Position numbers and translations under genes: made by a program | Assembly: GCA_046757965.1 (NCBI GenBank) | Contig: JBHHZI010000017.1 | Location: 1-32,511, forward strand | DNA length: 32,511 nucleotides | DNA from: JBHHZI01 sp046757965 | GTDB lineage: Bacteria; Acidobacteriota; Polarisedimenticolia; SMYD01 | Reading direction: 5' to 3' | Notes under the pieces: generated by a model | The model's input: the letters and a program-made list of their open reading frames with translations, nothing else | The model's database searches: none | Told to the model about the DNA's origin: nothing | Part shown: piece after piece, positions 24,727 through 32,050 of the stretch | How positions within the stretch are numbered: position 1 is the first letter of the stretch | Layout: each line of letters starts with the position of its first letter

Positions 24727-26298
24727 CTAGCGCATCCACTTCAGCCACATGCAGAAGATCTTCTTCACGCGGGGGGTCAGGCGGGTCCGGTTGAAGGCGT
24801 CCCCGATCTGGCGGATGGCCTCGGCCTGGGTCGGATACGGATGGATGACCGCCGCCAGCTTGTGGAGTCCGATGCCCTCCTTCATCGCCAGCGTGATCTC
24901 GCTGATCAGGTCTCCAGCGTGGGCGGCGACGATGGTGGCGCCGATGATGGTGCCGGTGCCCTTGCGCACGATGACCTTGACGAACCCCGCCTCCTCGCCG
25001 TCCGCCACCGCACGGTCGACCTCGCTCATGTCGCGCACGAAGGTGTCGATGCCCACGGCATCTCGCTTCGCGTCGGTCTCCGACAGACCCACCGACGCCA
25101 CCTCGGGAGAGGTGTAGGTGCAGCGCGGGATGATCAGCGAGCCGAGGCGAGCGCGGCCGAGGAACAGGCTGTTCTGGATGACGATGCGCGCCGCGAAGTC
25201 CGCCGCATGCGTGAACTTCTGCCGCATGGCCACATCGCCGGCGGCATAGATGGCGCGGTTCGAGGTGCGCAGATGATCGTCCACCTCGACACCCTGGCGG
25301 GCGTCGTGGTTGACGCCGACGGTGTCGAGCCCGAGCCCGGCGACATTCGGCGCCCGGCCGGCGCCGATGAGGATCTCGTCGACCTCGAGGCTCTCCTCCC
25401 GGCCCTCCCGCTCAAAGACCAGGACCTTGCCGGCGGTCTCGCGCCGCACCTGCACCAGTTGCGCCCCGGGAATCATCTCGATGCCGTCGCCTTCGAAGGC
25501 CCGGCTGACGATGGCGGCGGCCTGCGGATCTTCCCGGGGCAGGATGCGCGGGCCGCGGGTGAGGATGGTGACGGCCGAGCCCAGGCGCTGGAAGGCCTGC
25601 GCCAGCTCCGCGCCGATGGGGCCGCCGCCGATCACCGCCAGGCGCTGCGGACACTCGGTCAGGGAGAACACCGTCTCGTTGGTCAGGAAGCCGGCTTCTT
25701 CCAGGCCCTCGACGTCGGGCCGGACCGCGCGCGCGCCGGTGGCGATCACCGCGCGGCGGTACCGCAGGACCGTCTCGCCCACCATCACCTCGCCCGGCGC
25801 GGTGAAGACGCCATCGCCCAGGAAGACATCCACGCCGAGATCGCGAAACCTCTCGGCCGAGTCGTTGCGGCTCAGTCGGGCCCGGATGCGCCGCATGCGC
25901 GCCATCACCGCCCCGAAGTCCGCCGTCACGCCGCCGGGCGCCTGCAGGCCGAACTCGGCCGCCTGCTTCATCTCGCCCGCCAGCCGCGACGAGCGGATGA
26001 TCGACTTCGACGGCACGCAGCCGACATTGAGGCAGTCACCGCCGAGCAGGTGCCGCTCCACCAGGGCCACCCTCGCCCCCAGACCGGCGGCTCCCGCGGC
26101 GGTGACCAGCCCTGCCGTGCCGGCACCGAGGACCACCAGGTGGTAACGGCGCCTGGGTTCGGGGTTCACCCAGTCGAGCGGATGCACGTTCTGCACCAGC
26201 GCTGCGTTGTGAACGTCCTCCGGGGTGACGAGTGGCGTCACCGGCTCGTCACGAACCACCTCCGGCTGCACACGGCTGATTGGCTGAGACGGGAGCAT
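24727..26298 (-). CDS. FAD-dependent disulfide oxidoreductase (mercuric reductase-like), A
   Basis: This 523-residue pyridine nucleotide-disulfide oxidoreductase has an FAD-binding GAGTAG, then the redox-active GGDCLNVGCVPSK, an NAD(P)-binding GGGPIGAELAQAF, and an FAD-binding YAAGDVAM. The C-terminal dimer domain ends with HPYPTQAEAI. In dihydrolipoamide and glutathione reductases the active-site base is His in HPT; here it is Tyr, as is common in the mercuric reductase-like branch often linked to TVP38/DedA membrane proteins. No MerA heavy-metal domain is present; instead there is an N-terminal extension of about 60 residues. Its start is 80 bases after the end of the DUF3179 gene on the same strand, so the two may share a transcript. 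AGGG lies 5 bases before ATG 26298. Confidence 0.93.
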   Translation of the reverse strand: MLPSQPISRVQPEVVRDEPVTPLVTPEDVHNAALVQNVHPLDWVNPEPRRRYHLVVLGAGTAGLVTAAGAAGLGARVALVERHLLGGDCLNVGCVPSKSIIRSSRLAGEMKQAAEFGLQAPGGVTADFGAVMARMRRIRARLSRNDSAERFRDLGVDVFLGDGVFTAPGEVMVGETVLRYRRAVIATGARAVRPDVEGLEEAGFLTNETVFSLTECPQRLAVIGGGPIGAELAQAFQRLGSAVTILTRGPRILPREDPQAAAIVSRAFEGDGIEMIPGAQLVQVRRETAGKVLVFEREGREESLEVDEILIGAGRAPNVAGLGLDTVGVNHDARQGVEVDDHLRTSNRAIYAAGDVAMRQKFTHAADFAARIVIQNSLFLGRARLGSLIIPRCTYTSPEVASVGLSETDAKRDAVGIDTFVRDMSEVDRAVADGEEAGFVKVIVRKGTGTIIGATIVAAHAGDLISEITLAMKEGIGLHKLAAVIHPYPTQAEAIRQIGDAFNRTRLTPRVKKIFCMWLKWMR

Positions 26299-26378
26299 GG
26301 GGACCCTGCGAATCGATCGAAAGACCCGGGGCGGATATCCCGACAACCACACCCGGTGGGGGTTATTCCTCGCCGGGC

Positions 26379-27650
26379 CTATTCCACCAGCCCGGTCTCC
26401 GGGTGAAAGGCCGCCCAGGTGTACCAGTAAACGCGCAGGGCGGGCAAGCGGGTCAGGGCCTGGCCGGCCAGCGGACCCGACACGGCCTTGCCCGAATCAG
26501 GGTCGAAGTGCGTCCCGGTCCGCGCATCGATCAACCGGCCGTCGGCCAGCGACAGATCGACGCGCGTCCCGTCCACGTCGGCACGATACGCCGCGCTGCC
26601 CTGGCCGAGCAGCGAGACCCAGGTCACGGCGGTGTCGCCGACCTGGCCGGTGATGGTGCCGGCGGCGCGCAACTGCTCCAGCGGCACGGCGCTGAACTGC
26701 GCGCCGAGCTGGGCGCCGACCACCAGCGTCTTGCCCGGCAACCGCTCGTCGGTATTCTTGCCGGCGCGTCCCATGCGGTCGGGGCTCTCGTAGTAGCGCG
26801 CATACGGCGTGCCGTCGAGCGGTGGTTTCTCCAGCACCAGCGTGTCGGGGTGCGCCGCCTTCCATTCCCCCCAGGTGGTGACCATGGACGGGATCTCGTC
26901 CAGCGTCTCCCCCTTCATCTCGCCGGTGATGGCCGTCGCGTTCACCTGGCTCCAGTAGCTCTCCGACTTGCGGTCATACATCACCAGGGCGTCGCGCCAC
27001 AGCGCGCCGCTGACTCCGAACGTGGTCTCCTCTCCCTTGATGCGGCGGACGTACACGACGCCCGTGTTGGCCAGGGGTCACCAGGTGGCGGCGATCGGCG
27101 TGTCCGAGAGCCGGTCGTTGACCACCTCGTGGCGATCGAGATGCCAGGTGGAATAGGCGCGAGCCTCGTGGCCGTCGAAGACACCGAGAACCATCTCGTC
27201 ATCACGCATGAACGCGGCACCCTCGGCGGCGGAGACCATGTGCGGATCGTCGACAGGAGGAATGGCGTCCTTGGGGATCAGCTTGACGATCGGGTCGCCG
27301 TCGACGGTGGCCTCGACCGTCGGCTCGGGGCGGGACGGGCGCGCCGGGCGGGTCTGCGGCGGGGGCGCCGGACGCGGCGGGCGCGCCGGACGGGAGGGCC
27401 GGGTCTGCGGCGGACGACGGGGCCGCGCGGGACGGGACGGGCGCGTCTGCGGCGATGCCGGTCCGGCCCAGGCGCCGGTCGCCAGCAGCAGACCCATCGG
27501 CACGGTCAGCCATGCCGGCCGGAGGCCGCCGCGGACGTGTCGGCCGGGCGGAGTCATCGGCGTGCTCGGCACCCGGCCCGGTGATCCCGGGTCGAGGGCT
27601 ACCGTCAAGCGGCGGAGAGGGCGCATGGGGGAAGCCAGCTTCTGGTTCAT
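26379..27650 (-). CDS. DUF3179-family secreted protein with an in-frame TGA, candidate selenoprotein
   Basis: The frame reads through one TGA (27080-27078) and spans 423 codons. Before it lie DUF3179 features (GVFDGHEARAY, DRHEVVNDRLSDTPIAATW); after it come PLANTGVVY, TFGVSGALWRDALVMYD, SESYWSQV and TTWGEWKAAHPDTLVL. In Cys-containing homologues the motif is T-W/Y-C-P-L, so the TGA falls on the Cys (residue 191): TW-U-PLANTG. The part after the TGA is intact, in phase, and lacks its own ribosome site. A stem-loop after the TGA fits a bSECIS element. The N-terminus has a signal peptide (LTVPMGLLLATGAWA, about 50 residues in) and a Pro/Arg repeat linker. ATG 27650 is chosen for its GAGG site. 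The alternatives are a nonsense mutation or sequencing error. The chemical role of DUF3179 is unknown. Two disulfide oxidoreductase genes flank it. Confidence 0.72.
27048..27072 (-). promoter_or_regulatory. Candidate bacterial SECIS stem-loop downstream of the in-frame TGA
   Basis: In the mRNA, ACACG (nt 11-15 after the UGA) pairs with CGUGU (21-25) around a loop GGCGU (16-20). Flanking GGC (6-8) can pair with GUC (28-30) across a 2x2 internal loop. The G-first apical loop about 15 nt after the UGA matches the spacing and size known for E. coli-type bSECIS elements. The structure is drawn by hand, not folded by software. Confidence 0.55.
27319..27452 (-). repeat. Pro/Arg-rich linker repeats in the DUF3179 protein
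   Basis: Three imperfect copies of QTRPSRPARP/QTRPARPSRP, separated by short Pro/Arg stretches, follow the signal peptide. They likely form a flexible extended spacer that holds the DUF3179 domain away from the membrane or wall. Confidence 0.7.
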
Positions 27651-27798
27651 GGTCTGCCTCGCATCTCTTGGTTGATCGGATTCCTCTTCGTCTTCCTCTT
27701 CAGCACCACCACCCGCGTGGGCCCTGCGCCGGAACATCCCTCAGGCTCTACTCCACGGCCGTCGGGAACCGCGCGGCGCACCACACGGGCTCTCACGC

Positions 27799-27829
27799 GG
27801 AACAACGGCGCTCGTCGCGGCGTTGTTCC
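27799..27829 (+). promoter_or_regulatory. Long hairpin between the DUF3179 gene and oxidoreductase B
   Basis: GGAACAACG (27799-27807) pairs with CGTTGTTCC (27821-27829); after one mismatch three more pairs close a 5-base loop. There is no T-run on either strand. It lies 75 bases before the oxidoreductase B start in a divergent gap and could be a leader hairpin or protein-binding dyad. Confidence 0.5.
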
Positions 27830-27904
27830 CGGAACCGGCAACGCTTCACACGGCACCGGCCCACGGCGCCGGATGATATCGTGCCCGGCCCGGGAGAGAC
27901 GACA

Positions 27905-29365
27905 ATGGCTCCTCGAGAGCAACCAACCTACCACGCGCTGGTGATCGGCGCCGGGCCGGGAGGCCTGGTGGCTGCCGCCGGCCTGGCGGGTCTCGGCGCG
28001 AAGGTGGCGCTGTTCGAGAAGAGCCGCATGGGCGGCGACTGCCTCAACACCGGGTGCGTTCCCTCGAAGGCGCTCATCGCCTCCGCCCATGCCGCCCACA
28101 CCATGCGCACGGCGTCCCGCTTCGGCCTTGCACCTCGCGAACCCGACATCGATCTCGGCGCGGTGTTCGACCGCATGCGCAGGGTGCGCGCGCAGATCGC
28201 GGTGCATGACGCCCCCGAGCGCTTCGAGAAGATGGGCGTCGACGTCTTCACCGGCGCGGCGGCTCGCCTCACCTCACCGCACACCGTGCGCGCCGGCGAG
28301 CGCACGTTCCGGGGCGACTTCATCGTCATCGCCACCGGCGGTCGCGCCGCCGTGCCGCCCATCGACGGTCTTGCCGACACGCCCCACCACACCAACGAGA
28401 CCTTCTTCGACCAGATGACCGCCTCCCCGGGGAGCCTGTGCGTCATGGGCGGCGGCCCCATCGGCCTGGAGATGGCCCAGACCATGGCCCGTCTCGGCGT
28501 GCGCACCGCCGTGGTCGAGATGATGGATCAGATCCTGGTGATGGAAGACCCCGACGCGGCGCAGGTGGTGGCGGACAGCCTGGAAGCCGACGGCGTCACC
28601 TTGATGAGAGGGCAGGCCGTGCGGCGCGTCGAACCACTTCCCGGCGGCGCCGGGCGGAATGCCGTGCGGGTGCATATCGAGGAGACCGCCACCGGCAAGA
28701 AGATCGAGCAGGACTTCGGCGCCCTGCTGGTGGCCGTCGGCCGGCGACCCAATGTGGAAGACCTCGGTCTGGAGGAGGCCGGCGTCGCCTTCACACGCAC
28801 CGGTATCACCACCGACGACCGCCTCCGCACCAGCCGCCGGAACATCTTCGCCATCGGCGACGTGGCCGGGCCGTACCAGTTCACCCACTTCGCCGATGCC
28901 CAGGCACGCGCCGTGGTCCGCAACATCCTCATTCCCTGGGTGCCGGCGCGCTTCGACGCCTCGGTGGTTCCCTGGTGCACCTACACCGATCCCGAATGCG
29001 CCCACGTGGGACACAACGAGACCACCGCCCGCAAGGCCGGGCTGGACTTCAGCGTGCACCGGGTCGACCTGAGCGCCCTCGACCGGGCGGTCACCGACGA
29101 TCGGTCCACCGGCTTCGTCAAGGTCATCGCCGATGCGAAGGGCCGGGTGCTGGGCGCCACCGCGGTCGCGGCGGGCGCGGGCGACTGGATTCACGAATAC
29201 GTCCTGGCCATGAAGAACGGCATCACCCTGCCGCGCATCTCCGGCACCATTCACGCCTACCCCACCTACGGCGAGGCCAGCCGCCGTCCGGCGGACGGCT
29301 TCATGAAGAACAAGCTGACCCCCACCACGCGCAAGATCCTCGCCTGGCGCTGGGGCCGTCGATAG
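27905..29365 (+). CDS. FAD-dependent disulfide oxidoreductase (mercuric reductase-like), B
   Basis: This 486-residue enzyme is a paralogue of the oxidoreductase at 24727-26298. It has GAGPGG for FAD, the redox motif GGDCLNTGCVPSK, the NAD(P) fold GGGPIGLEMAQTM, FAIGDVAG for FAD, and a C-terminal HAYPTYGEASRR where the usual active-site His is Tyr. It lacks the N-terminal extension of copy A. ATG 27905 has GGGAGA a few bases upstream. The substrate is unknown; mercuric or dithiol reduction and quinone reduction are possibilities in this group. It is divergent from the DUF3179 gene and shares the 254-base control region with it. Confidence 0.94.
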   Translation: MAPREQPTYHALVIGAGPGGLVAAAGLAGLGAKVALFEKSRMGGDCLNTGCVPSKALIASAHAAHTMRTASRFGLAPREPDIDLGAVFDRMRRVRAQIAVHDAPERFEKMGVDVFTGAAARLTSPHTVRAGERTFRGDFIVIATGGRAAVPPIDGLADTPHHTNETFFDQMTASPGSLCVMGGGPIGLEMAQTMARLGVRTAVVEMMDQILVMEDPDAAQVVADSLEADGVTLMRGQAVRRVEPLPGGAGRNAVRVHIEETATGKKIEQDFGALLVAVGRRPNVEDLGLEEAGVAFTRTGITTDDRLRTSRRNIFAIGDVAGPYQFTHFADAQARAVVRNILIPWVPARFDASVVPWCTYTDPECAHVGHNETTARKAGLDFSVHRVDLSALDRAVTDDRSTGFVKVIADAKGRVLGATAVAAGAGDWIHEYVLAMKNGITLPRISGTIHAYPTYGEASRRPADGFMKNKLTPTTRKILAWRWGRR

Positions 29366-29437
29366 GGTTTCCGGGAAACCGCCATCCCCGGGACGGGCGG
29401 GACGTGACGGCCTGATGCCTCCAGGCACAACAGCGTG

Positions 29438-30769
29438 CTAGCCACCCGCTTGCAACTTCTCGGCGAGCTGCTCGGGAGCGATGAAGACGTGTCGCTTGCC
29501 CACCTTCTTCCGCAGCAGGAAGTTCCGTTCAGCCAGGCTCAGGAGATCGGATCGAGCCGTCATGTATGAGACTCCGTGACTATTCTGGTGGGAGCGAATC
29601 GAGTATCGAGCTCCAGGGTGACGCAGCGCATGACTCAGCAGCCCGATCTGCCTGTGATTCATCTCCTCTGATTCGCGGAGGCAGGCTTCGGTCTCCCGAA
29701 GCTGGCTCATGCGCGTCTTGAGATACCCGTGTAACGCGGAAATCGCCCGAAGGAGCACCCGCAGTTGATAGATGATGAAGTAAGTCACGTCATTCTGATC
29801 CGTCTCGGAGTACAGGTAGGCGCGTGCGTACTTCGACGGCGCTTTCCTCAGAATGCTCGATATGGACAGGAATTCGCACAGCCAGTATCCCTGCTCGTGC
29901 ATCGACCAGTAGAACAATGCCCTTGCAGTTCTTCCGTTGCCGTCGACAAATGGGTGGTCGTACCCCACCCAGAAATGAAGAATGGCGGCTCTGATGGCCG
30001 GGTGTACGAAGTAGTCCGGACTCCGCTGGTTGGCAAACTCGCATAGAGCATCGAGTCGTTCCGGGAGAGTGCCTGCAGGAGGCGGAACGTGCAAGACCTT
30101 CCCGTCTCGCGTGTCCCATACCTTTATGTCGTCGTCCTTCGTCCGCAGCCGGCCAGCCCCACCGGGATCGCCCAGCGTGCCTCTCGTCAGGACTTCCTGC
30201 AACTGGAGAATTCGTTGCGGGGTCAACAGCTTGCCCCTCAGTTTTCTGACCTCCTCCATGCCGCGATAGTTGTTCAGGATCATGCGCTCATCGCGATCCC
30301 TCGGCCGTCGCTGTGCCCGGATCATCTCCCGCGCAACCCTTCCGGTTGTGCTGGCTCCTTCGAGCTGGCTCGAGGTGATCGCCTCTTCGATGAGCGAGTC
30401 CACCACGTACCGATCCCTGGTCGCGGGGTTGGTGACCTCTTCGCTGATCTGGATCTGACCGCTTGCCTGACTGTCGATCTTCTGGATCATCTCGAGAACG
30501 GGATCGGGCATCGTGAAGCCGAACGGCTGACCATCTGTCGCAACGAGTGGCAGGTTCTTTCGCATCTGAACGCGAGCCATCTTCACGGCTGCCCACCATT
30601 CCTCGTGAGTGAGGCCCTCAGGCGGTTGCTTGTGGCGGAGCGTGTCCCAATGGTGGTATTCCCCACCGGGAACAGGGCTGGCGGCCTCATCCATCAGGCT
30701 GATGAGCTTCTCGCTCGACAAGGACGCCAGCCTGGACCAGAAATCGGGCGGAATCGCTGGAATCTTCAT
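29438..30769 (-). CDS. Fic-domain protein, class II (AMP transferase type)
   Basis: This 443-residue protein carries the full Fic motif HPFVDGNGRTAR (about residues 266-277), where His is catalytic. The inhibitory helix motif ITSSQLEGA near residue 133, on the N-terminal side, marks a class II Fic protein that can self-inhibit through its Glu. The C-terminal 80 residues resemble a winged-helix DNA-binding domain (SYMTARSDLLSLAERNFLLRKKVG). Fic enzymes transfer AMP or related groups to protein hydroxyls. AAAGGGG 7 bases upstream of the ATG supports the start. The gene has a lower G+C than its neighbours and an AT-rich promoter, suggesting horizontal acquisition. No antitoxin-like partner lies beside it. 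Confidence 0.93.
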   Translation of the reverse strand: MKIPAIPPDFWSRLASLSSEKLISLMDEAASPVPGGEYHHWDTLRHKQPPEGLTHEEWWAAVKMARVQMRKNLPLVATDGQPFGFTMPDPVLEMIQKIDSQASGQIQISEEVTNPATRDRYVVDSLIEEAITSSQLEGASTTGRVAREMIRAQRRPRDRDERMILNNYRGMEEVRKLRGKLLTPQRILQLQEVLTRGTLGDPGGAGRLRTKDDDIKVWDTRDGKVLHVPPPAGTLPERLDALCEFANQRSPDYFVHPAIRAAILHFWVGYDHPFVDGNGRTARALFYWSMHEQGYWLCEFLSISSILRKAPSKYARAYLYSETDQNDVTYFIIYQLRVLLRAISALHGYLKTRMSQLRETEACLRESEEMNHRQIGLLSHALRHPGARYSIRSHQNSHGVSYMTARSDLLSLAERNFLLRKKVGKRHVFIAPEQLAEKLQAGG

Positions 30770-30825
30770 CCGTCAGCCCCTTTCGTCAAAGCAGACTGCT
30801 CACGAGGTCACCTCACAAGAATATG

Positions 30826-30854
30826 ATAATATCTCACATATTAGCATATATCAA
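30826..30854 (-). promoter_or_regulatory. Fic gene promoter with overlapping operator-like inverted repeat
   Basis: On the minus strand TTGATA (30854-30849) and TATTAT (30831-30826) are each 5/6 matches with exactly 17 bases between. The inverted repeat TAATAT-n5-ATATTA (30827-30843) covers the -10 and part of the spacer. With the winged-helix tail of the Fic protein this looks like an autoregulatory site. The remainder of the AT-rich gap to 31052 shows no further gene. Confidence 0.6.
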
Positions 30855-31052
30855 GACCGATTGTGCTAATTTGAAAGTAACTATGATGTTCTCATCAGGT
30901 CCGGAATACTGAAGTAAGTCATTTAGAGTCTTGCACTTCCAGCATCTAATCGAACCAGACCATCAGCCACGATCGAGGGCAAGATCCGTGTCCGGCGCGA
31001 AACGGAGTCGGGGGATGAGATCTTCCCGGTGAGTCCGGGACAGGGTTCATGG

Positions 31053-32042
31053 ATGATCGCAAGCTCCGGAATGGGTGAGGAACGGCGGGCGGCCATGCAG
31101 GCGAAACCCGGACTTCACGTCGTCACGGGAGCCTTCGGCTACTCGGGCCGTTACATCTCAAAACGTCTGCTTGCTGCCGGTCACCGCGTCCGGACCTTGA
31201 CCAATTCCCCGGATCGCGCGAATCCGTTCGGCACGCGCGTGGAGGTGCATCCCTTCAACTTCGAGGATCCGGACCGGCTCACCGCATCTCTCGCCGGCGC
31301 CCGGGTGCTCTACAACACCTACTGGGTACGCTTCAATCACGCCACCTTCTCTCATGCGCAGGCCGTGGAGAACACGCGTGCGCTGTTCACCGCGGCCCGC
31401 CATGCCGGAGTGGCCCGCGTCGTGCACATCAGCATCACCAACCCGTCGGAAGACTCATCCCTCGAGTACTTCCGCGGCAAGGCGATTCTCGAGCGTGAAC
31501 TGGCGGCATCCGGGCTGTCGTATGCGATTCTCCGGCCGGCCGTTCTCTTCGGCGGCGAGGACATTCTCATCAACAACATCGCCTGGGCACTCCGCCACCT
31601 GCCGATCTTCGGCCTGTTCGGTGACGGTCAGTATCGCCTGCAGCCGATCCATGTTCACGACCTGGCGAACCTGGCCGTGGCGCAGGGTCGGGAGCACCCC
31701 AACCGTGTGATCGATGCCATCGGCCCGCAGACCTTCACCTACCGCGCGCTCGTCACCGAACTGGCCGGGATCCTCGGTGTACGGCGTCTGATCATTCCGG
31801 TGCCCCCATGGCTCGGCCATGTCGCCGGCTGGCTCGTGGGCAAATGGCTACGGGATGTTCTCATCACGCGGGATGAGATCGACGGTCTCATGCAGGGTCT
31901 CCTGGCGACCGCCTCCCCGCCTGCGGGAACGACGAGACTCACCGACTGGGCCCGCCGGCGGGCCGACACCCTGGGCCGCCGCTATGCGACGGAGCTCGGC
32001 CGCAGGCGAGACCGGCGCGTGGCCTACAGGAGCGCCCGGTAA
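31053..32042 (+). CDS. NAD(P)-binding SDR/NmrA-type protein
   Basis: An atypical short-chain dehydrogenase/NmrA-type protein, about 330 residues. The Rossmann nucleotide-binding segment is VVTGAFGYSGRYISKRLL. NPSEDSSLEYFRGKAILER has the position of the active-site YxxxK in epimerases but here reads YFRGK. LRPAVLFGG and YRLQPIHVHDLANLAV are typical of the NDUFA9-like/NmrA group that binds NAD(P) and may act on lipids or quinones, or serve in respiratory complex assembly. The start is uncertain: ATG 31053 with AGGG 7 bases upstream is given, ATG 31095 begins just before the Rossmann fold, and GTG 31029 is possible. There is no membrane segment. The gene stands alone. Confidence 0.85.
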   Translation: MIASSGMGEERRAAMQAKPGLHVVTGAFGYSGRYISKRLLAAGHRVRTLTNSPDRANPFGTRVEVHPFNFEDPDRLTASLAGARVLYNTYWVRFNHATFSHAQAVENTRALFTAARHAGVARVVHISITNPSEDSSLEYFRGKAILERELAASGLSYAILRPAVLFGGEDILINNIAWALRHLPIFGLFGDGQYRLQPIHVHDLANLAVAQGREHPNRVIDAIGPQTFTYRALVTELAGILGVRRLIIPVPPWLGHVAGWLVGKWLRDVLITRDEIDGLMQGLLATASPPAGTTRLTDWARRRADTLGRRYATELGRRRDRRVAYRSAR

Positions 32043-32050
32043 CGCCCAGA

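Noticed and set aside
24841..26406. 521-codon plus-strand open frame
   Set aside because: It is antisense to disulfide oxidoreductase A, which carries all FAD, NAD(P) and redox motifs.
26379..27056. Separate 225-codon gene for the C-terminal half of the DUF3179 protein
   Set aside because: It would start at a GTG inside the domain with no ribosome site, and would lack the conserved N-terminal half that lies in the same frame directly upstream.
27078..27080. TGA read as tryptophan by a changed genetic code
   Set aside because: TGA ends glyA, the ferredoxin-facing small ORFs and other genes in this window, and the alignment position calls for Cys or Sec, not Trp.
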